This document shows, piece by piece, positions 32,637-41,617 of a DNA stretch of 64,000 bases. The translations under genes and the position numbers were made by a program. Positions within the stretch are counted from its first letter, which is position 1; each line of letters starts with the position of its first letter. The notes below the pieces were generated by a model. The model ran no database searches, was not told the origin of the DNA, and saw only the letters and a program-made list of their open reading frames with translations. The stretch is from DATKFM01 sp046154965. GTDB taxonomy: Bacteria > Pseudomonadota > Alphaproteobacteria > Dongiales > Dongiaceae. The stretch spans positions 1 to 64,000 of the forward strand of contig JBJXDY010000058.1 of NCBI GenBank assembly GCA_046154965.1. Direction: 5' to 3'.

Positions 32637-34446
32637 CCGTCAGCGCCGGCGCAGCCGTCGCCGGTTGAGACCGCAGGCGGTGAAAGGCGATCGCCCGGTC
32701 GAAGCCCCTGATGTCCACCGACTCCCGGGACAGTTCCTGATCCCTCAGAACCTCGGCGACCGCCGGATCTCCAACCATTTCCGCTGACAGCACGATATCG
32801 CCGCCGGTGCTTTCGCCCTGCAGACGCGAGGCAAGATTGACCGTCGAGCCGAAGTAATCGAGGCGGTCGTTCAGGGTGACGGCGATGCAGGGCCCGGCAT
32901 GAAGCCCGAGCTTGATAGTAATGGCATCGCCGCCTTGGTCGGCATTGAACCGGCTGACTTGCTTCTGGATGGCGATGGCGGCGCGCGCCGCTTTTGCCGG
33001 ATCGGCAAAGGCGGCCATGACCGCATCGCCGATGGTCTTGACGATGGCGCCGTCGTTCTCGCGGATGATGGCGGCGAGAAAGGCGAAGTGGTCGCGCACC
33101 AGGCGATAGGCATGGGCATCCCCGACCTTTTCGTAGAAAGCGGTGGAACTCTTCAGGTCGGTGAACATCAGCGCGATCTTCGCCACGCCCACATCGTCGC
33201 CAGGCCGCAGCGCTTCGCTGGCGAAGAGATCGCGGAAGGCCTGCAATGTGGTGATGCGGTCGGCGGTCAGTGCATCCTGCACCCAGGCGCGGTCCTCGAT
33301 GATGAAGGTGAGCGGCCGGCGCGTGCGGTTGACCAGGCGGATGAAGCCCGGCGTTGCCGCACTGCCGCTGCGCACCGCCGCGTCCTCGATCACCACCTCC
33401 GGGAAACCGCCGACGGCCCAGGAAATCTCCAGCTCCGGCCCGGGCTCCAGCGTCCGCAGGCGGTAGTCGCCCGGGCGGAGCAGCGCCTTCACCTCCCGCG
33501 TGGCGCCGGCCGCCACGGTGATGTTCAGGCGGATGTGGGGCGTCGACATCGGCCCGAACAGGCAATACTGGCCGGACACCACGTCGCGCACGCCAGGCGC
33601 CGGGCGGAAACTCGCTTCCAGGTTCTTGGCGAAATCGCGGTCGTAGTCGATGTTGCAGGAGGTGCAATGGGCGCCGGTGGGCATCTGATCCAGCGACGCC
33701 GAGGACGATTTCGCCACCCGGCAGCGGGGACAGAGCAGATCCCAGCGCAGTTCCAGCAAGCCCGCCTGCACCGCCTGCAGGCAAAGCTCCACCGCCTCGC
33801 GCTGGCCGATCTTCCATTCCCGGGCCAGCCTCAGCGGCCGCACCTGCCAGAGATCCACCTCCTGGGCCTTCAGCACGTAGTCGGCCAGGCGCTGGCCCAA
33901 GCCATGGCCGTTGGGCGTGGCGTCGATGGCTTTCACCATCTGCGCCACGCGGCCTTGCGTGGCCGCATCGACCGGCGGCGGCTCATAGGCGAAAGGCTCC
34001 GGCCGCTGGCCCTGGGCGAAGGCGTCGGCCTCCGCCGCCAGCTTGGCGAAGGTGCGGCCGGCCTTTTCCAGGAATCCGCCGGCCAGCAGCAGGCGGCCCA
34101 GAATGCCGGAGGGCACCGCCTCCAGCTTATAGACGCCGCGGCTGCCGCCGCCTTCCGGCGTCAGCTCGAAGGTGGCGCAGAGGGTACGGAACGGGCCGTT
34201 GCGGAAGTCACGGCAATGCTCGAACCACTGCTCGGAGATCCAGTTTACCGGGCGCTCCTGCCACTCGATTGTGATCGGCCCCTTGCGCAGGCGGCCGGCG
34301 AAATCCACGGAACCATCGGGGCGCGGCGTCTCGATGATCTCGTGCTTCGGCAACGCCGCCGCCTCGTTGAAGCGGGCGGTGTCGGCCATCGACGGCCAGA
34401 TCGCGGCCGGCGGCGAGGCGAATTTCCACTCCCAAACCCGTTGCAT
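32629..34446 (-). CDS. Class III adenylate/guanylate cyclase with SRPBCC-like and zinc-ribbon domains
   Basis: A 605-residue cytoplasmic-looking protein. The N-terminus (VWEWKFASPPAAIWPSMADTARFNEAA) resembles a START/SRPBCC ligand-binding fold; a zinc ribbon (CPRC...HCTSC, about 238-265) follows within a DUF5939-like region. The C-terminal class III cyclase domain starts near 425: LMFTDLKSSTAFYEKVGDAHAYRLVRDHF holds the first metal Asp, and DAVMAAF and LGLHAGPCIAV follow. It should make a cyclic nucleotide in response to a bound lipid-like ligand or metal; the signal is unknown. No transmembrane helix was seen. Confidence 0.85.
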   Translation of the reverse strand: MQRVWEWKFASPPAAIWPSMADTARFNEAAALPKHEIIETPRPDGSVDFAGRLRKGPITIEWQERPVNWISEQWFEHCRDFRNGPFRTLCATFELTPEGGGSRGVYKLEAVPSGILGRLLLAGGFLEKAGRTFAKLAAEADAFAQGQRPEPFAYEPPPVDAATQGRVAQMVKAIDATPNGHGLGQRLADYVLKAQEVDLWQVRPLRLAREWKIGQREAVELCLQAVQAGLLELRWDLLCPRCRVAKSSSASLDQMPTGAHCTSCNIDYDRDFAKNLEASFRPAPGVRDVVSGQYCLFGPMSTPHIRLNITVAAGATREVKALLRPGDYRLRTLEPGPELEISWAVGGFPEVVIEDAAVRSGSAATPGFIRLVNRTRRPLTFIIEDRAWVQDALTADRITTLQAFRDLFASEALRPGDDVGVAKIALMFTDLKSSTAFYEKVGDAHAYRLVRDHFAFLAAIIRENDGAIVKTIGDAVMAAFADPAKAARAAIAIQKQVSRFNADQGGDAITIKLGLHAGPCIAVTLNDRLDYFGSTVNLASRLQGESTGGDIVLSAEMVGDPAVAEVLRDQELSRESVDIRGFDRAIAFHRLRSQPATAAPALTVN

Positions 34447-34545
34447 GGATGACGTCCCTCGCCCTGATTCAGCCGCAAGGCCCGGCGGCGCTTCTTCACA
34501 TACGGGCGAAGGCCCGCGGCGGATGCTTTATCCCCAGGCTCACTT

Positions 34546-35442
34546 TTACCAGCAGAGTTCGCCGGATAGATAGCGCGGCGTGGCGCCCTCGCGCCGGCAG
34601 AGGGCGGCAAAAGCCGGCAAATCCAGGCTGTTGCCACAGATCAGCTCCGCTCCATGGATGCCGCCAAGAATGAACAGGCTGTCGATGCCGGCCCGCGTCG
34701 CGCCGGCGATATCGGTGCGCAGGGAATCGCCGACGGCGAGGATGCGCCCGTGCGGCGGCGACCCCAGCGCGGCCAGGCAGCGCTCATAGACCTCCGGATG
34801 GGGCTTGCCGAAATAGTGCACCTTGCCGCCCAGCGCCTCGTAGCGGGCGGCGATGGCGCCGGCGCAGATTTCCCTGATATCGCCCCGCACCACCACCAGA
34901 TCGGGATTGGCGCAGATCAGAGGCAGATTCCGCGCCCGGAGTTGCCGCAGCAGCGGCTCATAGTCGGCGACGGTCTCCGCCGGCCCGTCGGTGCCGCTGA
35001 GGAGTGCGAAATCCGCAACGGCCGGATCGCCGGTCCAGTCCAGATCCAACCCCGCCAGCAGGCTGCGATCTTTCGGCGGTACGATGGCCAGGGCGCGGCG
35101 GCCGAGCCCGGCACCCCGGCCGTCGCCGCGGCGGCTCAGCGCCAGCCAGGTTTCCTCGCCGGAGGAATGAATGACATCGTAGAGATCGGGCGTGATGCCG
35201 AGTTCCGCCGAGCGCTCCGCAACGGCGCTGGCACGCCGGGGGCCATTGGACAGGATGCCTACGCGCTTGCCCGCCGCCTTCAGTTCCCGCAATGCGGCAA
35301 TAGCGGCGGGAAAAGCCCTCACGCCATTATGCAGGACGCCCCAGAGATCCAGCAGATAAACATCGTAGGCGCCGGCAATCTCCTGGAGGCCGGCAATCGT
35401 CTGCGATTGGCCGGGCGCCATGGGTGAGGATTGAGCGGCCAT
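34546..35442 (-). CDS. HAD-superfamily hydrolase (TIGR01459 type)
   Basis: A 298-residue class IIA HAD phosphatase. Motif I is D32-L-W34 in LLDLWGVLHNG (Asp-x-Trp rather than Asp-x-Asp), motif II is ILSNGPRR, the lysine motif is YFGKPHPEVY and motif III is AVGDSLRTDIAGA. The cap has a C2 type. Members are predicted sugar-phosphate or nucleotide phosphatases. The start ATG overlaps the pyrD stop codon (TAATG), so translation is coupled to pyrD. Confidence 0.85.
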   Translation of the reverse strand: MAAQSSPMAPGQSQTIAGLQEIAGAYDVYLLDLWGVLHNGVRAFPAAIAALRELKAAGKRVGILSNGPRRASAVAERSAELGITPDLYDVIHSSGEETWLALSRRGDGRGAGLGRRALAIVPPKDRSLLAGLDLDWTGDPAVADFALLSGTDGPAETVADYEPLLRQLRARNLPLICANPDLVVVRGDIREICAGAIAARYEALGGKVHYFGKPHPEVYERCLAALGSPPHGRILAVGDSLRTDIAGATRAGIDSLFILGGIHGAELICGNSLDLPAFAALCRREGATPRYLSGELCW

Positions 35443-36512
35443 TATCCGGCCGCCCGGCAGCGGTGGTCGGCGCCGACGGCATCGGCCACGCTGGCGAAGC
35501 CGTCGCGGCGCAGGAGCTGCGCCAGCTCGTCCTTGAGGCGCTGCAGCAAGCCCGGCCCCTGATAGACCAGCGCCGTGTAGAGCTGCACCAGGGACGCGCC
35601 GGCCCGGATCTTGCCATAGGCATCCTTGCCGCTGAAAATCCCGCCGACTCCGATCAGCGGCATGCGGCCCTCCGTCAGGCGGTAAACCAGGCGGAGCACT
35701 TCTGTAGACAGCGTGTAGAGCGGCGCGCCGCTGAGGCCGCCCAACTCGCTCACATGGGGACCGTGGAGCGACGAAGGCCGCTCTATGGTTGTATTGCCGA
35801 TGATAAGCCCGTCGACCGAACGGGCCGCGGCCACCGCCGCGATGTCCCGCAGTTCGGCCTCGCCGAGATCGGGCGCCAGCTTCAGCAGCAGCGGCGGCGC
35901 GACGCCGGCGTCGCCGCGCGCGCGCAGCACCGCGGCGATCAATGAGTCAAGAATCTCAGCCGATTGCAGGGCCCGCAGGCCGGGCGTGTTCGGCGAGGAG
36001 ACATTGATCACCAGGTAATCGGCAAAGGGCGCCAGGGCGCGAACACCGGCCGCATAGTCGGCCTCCGCCTCGCCTTGCTTATTCTTGCCAAGATTGACGC
36101 CGACGATACCATCGCGCCGATTCAGACGCTTTTCCAGGCGCCGCCGGGCCTGCGGCAAGCCGCCGCTGTTGAAGCCCATGCGGTTGATAAGAGCATTATC
36201 CTCTGGAAGCCGGAACAGGCGCGGCTTGGGATTGCCGGATTGCGGCTTCGGCGTGATACTGCCGACTTCGACGAAGCCAAAGCCCATTTGCGTCAGCGAG
36301 TCGAATACTTCCGCATCTTTATCGAAACCGGCCGCCATGCCTATTGGATTTGGGAAGATTCGATCCCAGATTCGCATACATAATACGGGATCATCGAACA
36401 TCGGTTTCGACGGCCATAATCGCATCTTAAGCGCCGATATTGCGAGGCGATGGGCCAACTCAGGCGGCAAGCGCCGCAGGACCGAGGTGCCGAGTGCAAA
36501 TGCGTCTGACAT
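35442..36512 (-). CDS. pyrD: Dihydroorotate dehydrogenase (quinone), class 2
   Basis: PyrD (356 residues) oxidises dihydroorotate to orotate with FMN and membrane quinone. Motifs are FPNPIGMAAGFDKDAEV, FVEVGSITPKPQSGNPKPRLFRLP, VINVSSPNTPGLR with the catalytic Ser of class 2 enzymes, GNTT and GVGGIFSGKDAY. The amphipathic N-terminal helix pair that docks to the membrane is present (SVLRRLPPELAHRLAISALK). The HAD hydrolase gene is coupled downstream. Confidence 0.95.
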   Translation of the reverse strand: MSDAFALGTSVLRRLPPELAHRLAISALKMRLWPSKPMFDDPVLCMRIWDRIFPNPIGMAAGFDKDAEVFDSLTQMGFGFVEVGSITPKPQSGNPKPRLFRLPEDNALINRMGFNSGGLPQARRRLEKRLNRRDGIVGVNLGKNKQGEAEADYAAGVRALAPFADYLVINVSSPNTPGLRALQSAEILDSLIAAVLRARGDAGVAPPLLLKLAPDLGEAELRDIAAVAAARSVDGLIIGNTTIERPSSLHGPHVSELGGLSGAPLYTLSTEVLRLVYRLTEGRMPLIGVGGIFSGKDAYGKIRAGASLVQLYTALVYQGPGLLQRLKDELAQLLRRDGFASVADAVGADHRCRAAG

Positions 36513-36604
36513 TGTATAAATTCAGCTAGTTGTAAGCGTGCGACCTGTGGTAATGGGACACCAACAGAAGTAATCAATCCAAATAAAAGCACAATCCGCA
36601 ATTG

Positions 36605-36624
36605 CTCAGGGCTAAATTCCTGAG
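36605..36624. promoter_or_regulatory. Palindrome in the S24 regulator leader
   Basis: CTCAGG-N8-CCTGAG lies 9 bp before the start codon of the S24 regulator gene, in a notably AT-rich 121 bp divergent gap with pyrD. It may be an autoregulatory operator or a leader hairpin. Confidence 0.4.
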
Positions 36625-36633
36625 ACAGCGGAC

Positions 36634-37290
36634 ATGACCGGCAAGGAGTTTCGTCAAATGATCCGACATGCTGAAATCTGGCGTGCCATCGATCGCCTGG
36701 CAGCGAAGCATGGCCTGACCGCATCCGGCTTGGCGCGGCGCGCCGGTCTGGATGCCACCGCGTTCAACAAGAGTAAGCGCAAGGGTCCGTCGGGCAAGCC
36801 CCGCTGGCCCAGCACCGAAAGCGTCGCCAAGATCCTGACGGCGACCGGCGAGACCATGGGCAGCTTCATCACCCTGCTGGGTGACAGGGCCGCCGCCGGC
36901 GCCCCGCGCTCCATCCCGCTGCTCGGTTATGCCAAGGCAGGAAATGCGGGTTTCTTCGACGATCAGGGCTTTCCGGCCGGGCGCGGCTGGGACGATGCGG
37001 ATTTCCCGGGGATTTCCGACGCCAGGGCCTATGCGCTGAAGATCAGCGGCGACAGCATGAAGCCGCTGTATCGCAGCGGCGATATCATTGTCGTATCGCC
37101 GCAAGCCTCGCTGCGCGCCGGCGACCGCGTCGTGCTCAAGACCCGCGGCGGCGAGGTGATGGCGAAGGAACTGGTCCGCCAGAACGCGCAGCGCGTCGAA
37201 CTGCGCTCGCTCAACCCCGACCATGGGGACCGGACGGTGCCCCGCGGCGACATCCAGTGGATGGCCCGCATCATCTGGGCCGAGCAATAA
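36634..37290 (+). CDS. HTH transcriptional regulator with S24 (LexA-like) peptidase domain
   Basis: A 218-residue regulator. Residues about 10-70 form an XRE-like helix-turn-helix (LAAKHGLTASGLARRAGLDATAFNKSKR). The C-terminal S24 domain has the Ser-Lys dyad S141 (ISGDSMKPLYRSGD) and K178 (GGEVMAKEL), and an Ala102-Gly103 bond (GYAKAG) at the expected self-cleavage site. Such proteins resemble phage repressors and LexA, and may respond to DNA damage, but no phage genes are near. A CTCAGG...CCTGAG palindrome precedes the start. Confidence 0.85.
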   Translation: MTGKEFRQMIRHAEIWRAIDRLAAKHGLTASGLARRAGLDATAFNKSKRKGPSGKPRWPSTESVAKILTATGETMGSFITLLGDRAAAGAPRSIPLLGYAKAGNAGFFDDQGFPAGRGWDDADFPGISDARAYALKISGDSMKPLYRSGDIIVVSPQASLRAGDRVVLKTRGGEVMAKELVRQNAQRVELRSLNPDHGDRTVPRGDIQWMARIIWAEQ

Positions 37291-37299
37291 AACTTACAG

Positions 37300-37346
37300 C
37301 CCGGCCGGCGGCAGGAGCGATCTCCAGGCTGGCGCGCCGGGTTTTT
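37300..37346 (+). terminator. Terminator after the S24 regulator
   Basis: CCCGGC (37300-37305) and GCCGGG (37336-37341) can pair across a GC-rich 30-nt interior, and a run of five T follows at once. Confidence 0.5.
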
Positions 37347-37394
37347 GCTTGCCAAGCATAGTAAAATATTCTTATAATTGGATTTTCTGGAATC

Positions 37395-37679
37395 ATGCTC
37401 GCAAGGGCTTTGGGGATGAGTCTCCTCGGCGATTTGCATCGGGCCTATGACGGACCGCCGCCGGATGCGGCGCGGGTTGCCGCGCGGCTGGGCGGTCCTG
37501 AGCGATCGGCCGACATTGCCGATCGACGCCGGGCGCTATCCTGCGAATCGATGCTGAGGAGTGTGACAGCGCCGCAACCCGGCCTTGTATCGCCGATGAA
37601 CACGCAGGCCGAGCTGCGCCGCTGGCGCGCCGCAGCACTCGCCTGCCGCAAAGCCGGGGCCGCGCGCAATCTGCCCTGA
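37395..37679 (+). CDS. Possible small protein of unknown function
   Basis: A 94-codon frame (or 87 codons from the ATG at 37416) with GC-rich third positions like its neighbours. The sequence has an Arg/Ala-rich C-terminus (ELRRWRAAALACRKAG) and no recognised domain. There is no clear ribosome-binding site. It fills most of an otherwise empty 495 bp gap between the S24 regulator and the aminotransferase. It may be spurious. Confidence 0.35.
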   Translation: MLARALGMSLLGDLHRAYDGPPPDAARVAARLGGPERSADIADRRRALSCESMLRSVTAPQPGLVSPMNTQAELRRWRAAALACRKAGAARNLP

Positions 37680-37785
37680 CCTGCGGCGACCGCGCCGGCG
37701 GTTGCCAAGATTTTATCAGGCGATATGCTGCGCCCATCAGCCAAAACCAAGCGATCGGCGCGCGCGCAGGCAGCAAGGATTAGCC

Positions 37786-38625
37786 ATGAATGGTCAACAT
37801 TATGTCGACGGCAAGTGGGTCGACGGAAATCCAACGGTTATGCGGGTCTGGGATCACGCCATCTGGATGGGAGCGGCGATCTTCGACGGCGCCCGCTGCT
37901 TTGAGGGCGTGACTCCCGATATCGAACTGCATTGTCAGCGTACATTGCGCTCGGCTGAGGCGCTGGGCCTCAAATCGCCGCTGTCGGCGAACGAGATCGA
38001 GGACCTGCTGCGGGAGGGCATCGCCAAATTTCCCAAGGGCACGGCGCTCTACCTGCGGCCATTCATGTATTCCGAGGATGGCTGGATGGAGCCTTTTCCA
38101 GAGAGCACCAAGCTGATCATCTCGGTGGTTGAGTACGCGATGCCCGATCCAACCAAGCCCTGCAGCGTCAGCTTCTCCAAATGGCGCCGGCCGTCGCCGG
38201 AGACGGCGCCAACCAACGCCAAGGCGGTCAGCCTCTATGCCCAGGCCGGGCGGGCTGCCCAGGATGCACGGTCGCGCGGATTCAACGAGGCGATCATGCT
38301 GGACCCCATGGGCAATGTGGCGGAGTTCAGCGCCGCCAATCTCTGGATCGCCAAGGACGGCGCCGCCCATACGCCGGTGCCGAACGGCACCTTCCTCAAC
38401 GGCATCACCCGGCAGCGCACCATCCAGCTGCTGCGCAAGGCCGGCGTCGAGGTCTATGAGCGCACGTTGACGCCCAAGGACATACTGGAAGCGGACGAAA
38501 TCTTCTCCAGCGGCAATTTCGGCAAGCTGATGCCGGTCACCCAGGTGGAGGACCGGCCACTGCAGCCCGGCCCCATCTTCCGCAGGGCGCGGGAGCTTTA
38601 TTGGGAGTTCGCGCACGGAGGCTAG
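37786..38625 (+). CDS. ilvE: Branched-chain amino acid aminotransferase (class IV PLP)
   Basis: A 279-residue class IV aminotransferase. Visible are WDHAIWMGAAIFDGARCFEG, the catalytic lysine in PTNAKAVSLYAQ, GFNEAIMLDPMGNVAEFSAANLWI (Glu and Asn of the cofactor site) and GITRQRTIQLL. It converts branched-chain 2-oxo acids and glutamate to Val, Leu or Ile; a related D-amino-acid or aminodeoxychorismate role is less likely. The ATG at 37786 has AAGGA upstream; open frame further upstream is not supported. Confidence 0.85.
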   Translation: MNGQHYVDGKWVDGNPTVMRVWDHAIWMGAAIFDGARCFEGVTPDIELHCQRTLRSAEALGLKSPLSANEIEDLLREGIAKFPKGTALYLRPFMYSEDGWMEPFPESTKLIISVVEYAMPDPTKPCSVSFSKWRRPSPETAPTNAKAVSLYAQAGRAAQDARSRGFNEAIMLDPMGNVAEFSAANLWIAKDGAAHTPVPNGTFLNGITRQRTIQLLRKAGVEVYERTLTPKDILEADEIFSSGNFGKLMPVTQVEDRPLQPGPIFRRARELYWEFAHGG

Positions 38626-38650
38626 CGGCCTCGCGTCTAACGAGCGTCAA

Positions 38651-38865
38651 AGGAAGACCGCAGATGAACGCAGATTGAAGAATGATAAACGCCGGTCTGC
38701 CGAGCCAAGCGTGGCTCGACACGCCCGAGGCGTGAATCTGGATTAGGCCCGCCGCATTGCGGCGGGCCATCAATCAATTCTCGACAGATATCGCACAGGT
38801 TCACTAAGAGCTCCGCGCATTGGCGTTCATCTGCTTCTATCTGCGTTCATCGGCGGATTCTTCCT
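38651..38865. repeat. Inverted-repeat element with ATCTGCGTTCATC ends
   Basis: The left arm (38651-38675) contains CCGCAGATGAACGCAGAT. The right end (38839-38865) is its near-exact reverse complement, with a 2-bp insertion and one mismatch. A second GCGTTCATCTGC unit lies just inside the right arm. Between them are three consecutive hairpins: 38701-38718, 38720-38734 and 38746-38768. The element fills most of the 265 bp gap between the convergent aminotransferase and lysK genes. Confidence 0.6.
38746..38768. terminator. Strong hairpin inside the 38.7 kb repeat element
   Basis: GGCCCGCCGC and GCGGCGGGCC pair perfectly over 10 bp with a 3-nt loop. It lies between convergent genes and could terminate both, although no T-run follows on either strand. 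Confidence 0.45.
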
Positions 38866-38890
38866 CTCCGCCGGCAGTCCGACCGACCCC

Positions 38891-40474
38891 TTATGCGCTC
38901 GCCATCTCTCCCGCCAGCGCGCGCTTGACCAGGGCGATGGTTTCCTTGATGCCGTAGAGGGCGATGAAGGTGCCCATGCGCGGGCCCTGGGAGGTGCCGA
39001 ACAGCACTTCGTAGAGCGACTGGAACCAGGCCTTGAGATCGGCGAAGGGGTGCCGCTTGCCGACTTCGTAGACCTGGAACTGGATATCCTCGGCCGATGC
39101 CCCAGCCGGCAGTTTCTCCAGCTCGCGCAGCAGATCCTCGAAGGCCGTGCGTTCCATCTCGGTGGCGGCGCGGTACTTTTTCTCAGGCTTCACGAAATCG
39201 CGGTAATAGGCAACGGCATAGCCCACCAGCTTGTCGAGGAATGGCGTCGCCTGCGGCGACGCCTTTGGCGCATAGCGGGAGATGAATCCCCAGAGCACCG
39301 CCTTGTCCTCGCTGTTGCAGACGCTGGTCAGGTTCAACAGGATGTTGAAGGCCAGGTGCGCGTCCTCATAGGGCGGCTTGCCGTTGTGGATGTGCCAGAG
39401 CGGATTCTCCATCTGCTTGGCCGCGTCTTCCCTGGGGAAGGCGTCGCGGAAGCTGAGATAGTCGTCCACGGCGCGCGGGATGACATCGAAATAGAGCCGC
39501 TTCGCCGAGCGCGGCTTCTGATACATGAACAGCGACAGGCTCTCCGCCGGGCCGTAGGTCAACCATTCCTCGACCGACAGTCCGTTGCCCTTGGTCTTGG
39601 ATATCTTCTGCGCGTTCTCGTCCAGGAAGAGCTCGTAGTTGAATCCCTCCGGCGGCTTGGCGCCAAGCGCGCGGCAGATCTTGCCGCCGACTTCGACCGA
39701 GGCGATCAGGTCCTTGCCGGACATTTCGTAATCGACGCCCAGGGCATACCAGCGCATGGCCCAGTCGGGCTTCCATTGCAGCTTGCAGCGGCCGCCGGTG
39801 ACCGGCGTCTCCGTCAGCGCGCCGTCCTCGTCCTTGTAGACGATGGTGCCGGCATCGGCCTTGTGCTCGAGAATCGGCACCATGAGCACCCGGCCGGTCT
39901 TCGGCGAGATGGGCAGGAAGGGGCTGTAGGTCTGCTGCCGCTCCTCGCCGAGGGTCGGCAGCATGATCGCCATCACCTCATCGTAGTGCTGCAGCACCTT
40001 CAACAGGGCCTGATCGAAACGGCCGCTCTTGTACCAGTCGCTGGAACTCTGGAACTCATACTCGAAGCCGAAACCGTCGAGGAAGCTGCGGAGCATGGCG
40101 TTGTTATGATGGCCGAAGCTCTCGAACTTGCCGAAGGGATCCGGCACCACCGTCAAAGGGCGGCCGATATGCTCCCTCAGCATGTCAGGATTCGGCACGT
40201 TGCCGGGCACCTTGCGCAGGCCGTCCATGTCATCGGAAAAGGCGAACAGCCGCGTCGGGATGTCGGACATGCGCTGGAAGGCCTGGCGCACCATGGTGGT
40301 GCGCACCACCTCGCCGAAAGTACCGATATGGGGCAGGCCCGAGGGGCCATAGCCGGTCTCCAGCAGCACATAGCCCTTCTCCGGCGGCTTCGCGCTGTAG
40401 CGCGCCAGCAGCTTGCGCGCCTCCTCGAAGGGCCAAGCCTTCGCCTTCAAGGCAAGTTCGCGTTCGCTGGTCAT
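38891..40474 (-). CDS. lysK: Lysine--tRNA ligase, class I
   Basis: A 527-residue class I lysyl-tRNA synthetase, the archaeal-type enzyme that replaces class II LysS in many alphaproteobacteria. The HIGH-like motif is HIGTFGEV in GPSGLPHIGTFGEV and the KMSKS-like motif is KISKTKGNG. The C-terminal alpha-helix-cage domain follows. It forms a monocistronic leftward unit. Confidence 0.95.
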   Translation of the reverse strand: MTSERELALKAKAWPFEEARKLLARYSAKPPEKGYVLLETGYGPSGLPHIGTFGEVVRTTMVRQAFQRMSDIPTRLFAFSDDMDGLRKVPGNVPNPDMLREHIGRPLTVVPDPFGKFESFGHHNNAMLRSFLDGFGFEYEFQSSSDWYKSGRFDQALLKVLQHYDEVMAIMLPTLGEERQQTYSPFLPISPKTGRVLMVPILEHKADAGTIVYKDEDGALTETPVTGGRCKLQWKPDWAMRWYALGVDYEMSGKDLIASVEVGGKICRALGAKPPEGFNYELFLDENAQKISKTKGNGLSVEEWLTYGPAESLSLFMYQKPRSAKRLYFDVIPRAVDDYLSFRDAFPREDAAKQMENPLWHIHNGKPPYEDAHLAFNILLNLTSVCNSEDKAVLWGFISRYAPKASPQATPFLDKLVGYAVAYYRDFVKPEKKYRAATEMERTAFEDLLRELEKLPAGASAEDIQFQVYEVGKRHPFADLKAWFQSLYEVLFGTSQGPRMGTFIALYGIKETIALVKRALAGEMASA

Positions 40475-40608
40475 GGCGGCGGAGCGGTTCCGGAAGTCAC
40501 TGCGGGATCAACGGGACCGGCAACCTAGGGGCCGCGGCCGGTAGCGTCAACGGCGGGAGTTCGGCCGACTAAGCAATCGACAAGACTCGGAAACTTCGTG
40601 CGCTAGTC

Positions 40609-41319
40609 TCAGGCTCGCGCTCCCGTGACTCCATTGTTAAGCATCCAGCGCATGACGAATCCCGTTGCCAAGCCATAGATACCGAGTCCTGCGGCGATGG
40701 CGATCGAGAGGGCGATCATGGTGTGCGTCGATATGTTGGCTTCGACTGCGGCGGGGTATGTCTCGCTCATCGCATGCGCATAGGCCCAATGGGCGAGCCC
40801 GCCGACAAACGCGGCAGCGGCGCCGCTGAGCGCGGACAGCAGGATCCAGAACATGCCGCGGCGGAAGCCCTGGCCCAGGCTCGGTGCCTGCGCCGATCCG
40901 AGGACGGCCGCGGCAATGGCGCCGGCGAAAGCGGCGGGCGGCAGGGGATAGGGTGCAAACATCCATTCCGGCGTGGTGGTGCTGCTGAGGACAATGATCT
41001 CGCTCGGCGGCATCATCATGATCATCGCAGGCCCGCCGACGAACATGCCGAGAATGCCGCCGGCGAAGGTGGCGACCAGCCACCAAAGGCTGCGGCGCCG
41101 ATAGGGCCGCAACAGGCGGTACTGAATGAACCCGATGAGAAACCAGACTGGCAACGGCGCCATCAGGGCGAACTGACGTCCGAGCTCCCATGTCGGGTCG
41201 GCGAGGAGCAGTCCTCGCAGCGCCATCAGGATCAGCCCCGGTACCACCAGGCTCAAAATCCAGGAGATGACGAATCGGCGGGATACGGTGTGAGTCTTGC
41301 CTGCAGCGGTGTTTACCAT
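40609..41319 (-). CDS. Multi-pass membrane protein of unknown function, paralog 1
   Basis: A 236-residue protein with about six hydrophobic segments (for example FVISWILSLVVPGLILMALRG, LWWLVATFAGGILGMFVGG and FWILLSALSGAAAAFVGGLA). The C-terminus reads HWAYAHAMSETYPAAVEAN...IAAGLGIYGLATGFVMRWML. That region is repeated in the fragment next door and the layout is shared with the gene after it, so the three form a tandem paralogous set. No function is known. The ATG at 41319 follows an AGGGAG at a slightly long distance. Confidence 0.7.
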   Translation of the reverse strand: MVNTAAGKTHTVSRRFVISWILSLVVPGLILMALRGLLLADPTWELGRQFALMAPLPVWFLIGFIQYRLLRPYRRRSLWWLVATFAGGILGMFVGGPAMIMMMPPSEIIVLSSTTTPEWMFAPYPLPPAAFAGAIAAAVLGSAQAPSLGQGFRRGMFWILLSALSGAAAAFVGGLAHWAYAHAMSETYPAAVEANISTHTMIALSIAIAAGLGIYGLATGFVMRWMLNNGVTGARA

Positions 41320-41353
41320 ACTGTTGGGTGCTCCCTTTACGCTCCGCTGCACT

Positions 41354-41617
41354 CTACTCGAATTGCGCGATCAATACCTCCTTTCGCCGCTGGACGGCGC
41401 GGATGAGCAAGCGGCGCAGGACGGCGCCGGTGAGCGGGTCGTAGCCGATCATGCCGCCGACGGCGCCGGCGGCAATGGCGATCAGCGCCGGAATAATGTC
41501 CGCACTGAAGACAGCGGCCGGGTAGATCTCGAGCATGTTCCGCGCGTAGGCTATATGGCGGCCAAACCCGAACACGGCAGCGGCGACGCCGCTGACTGCG
41601 GCGCCCTTGCTAATCAA
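41354..41617 (-). pseudogene. Truncated paralog of the flanking membrane proteins
   Basis: An 87-codon frame equal only to the C-terminal third of its neighbours: FGRHIAYARNMLEIYPAAVFSADIIPALIAIAAG matches the HWAYAHAMSETYPAAV...IAAG region of paralog 1, while its end QRRKEVLIAQFE matches KRNQNALIGQFD of paralog 2. Its only start is a TTG overlapping the end of paralog 2. The first two thirds are missing, so a deletion probably fused the remnant to the end of the upstream copy. Confidence 0.6.

Noticed and set aside
37445..37834. Possible minus-strand gene in the gap before the aminotransferase
   Set aside because: It would run through the aminotransferase start and its ribosome-binding site; the plus-strand frame there is slightly better, and neither is certain.
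39050..40528. 492-codon open frame opposite lysK
   Set aside because: It is a mirror frame of the class I lysyl-tRNA synthetase gene with no domain.
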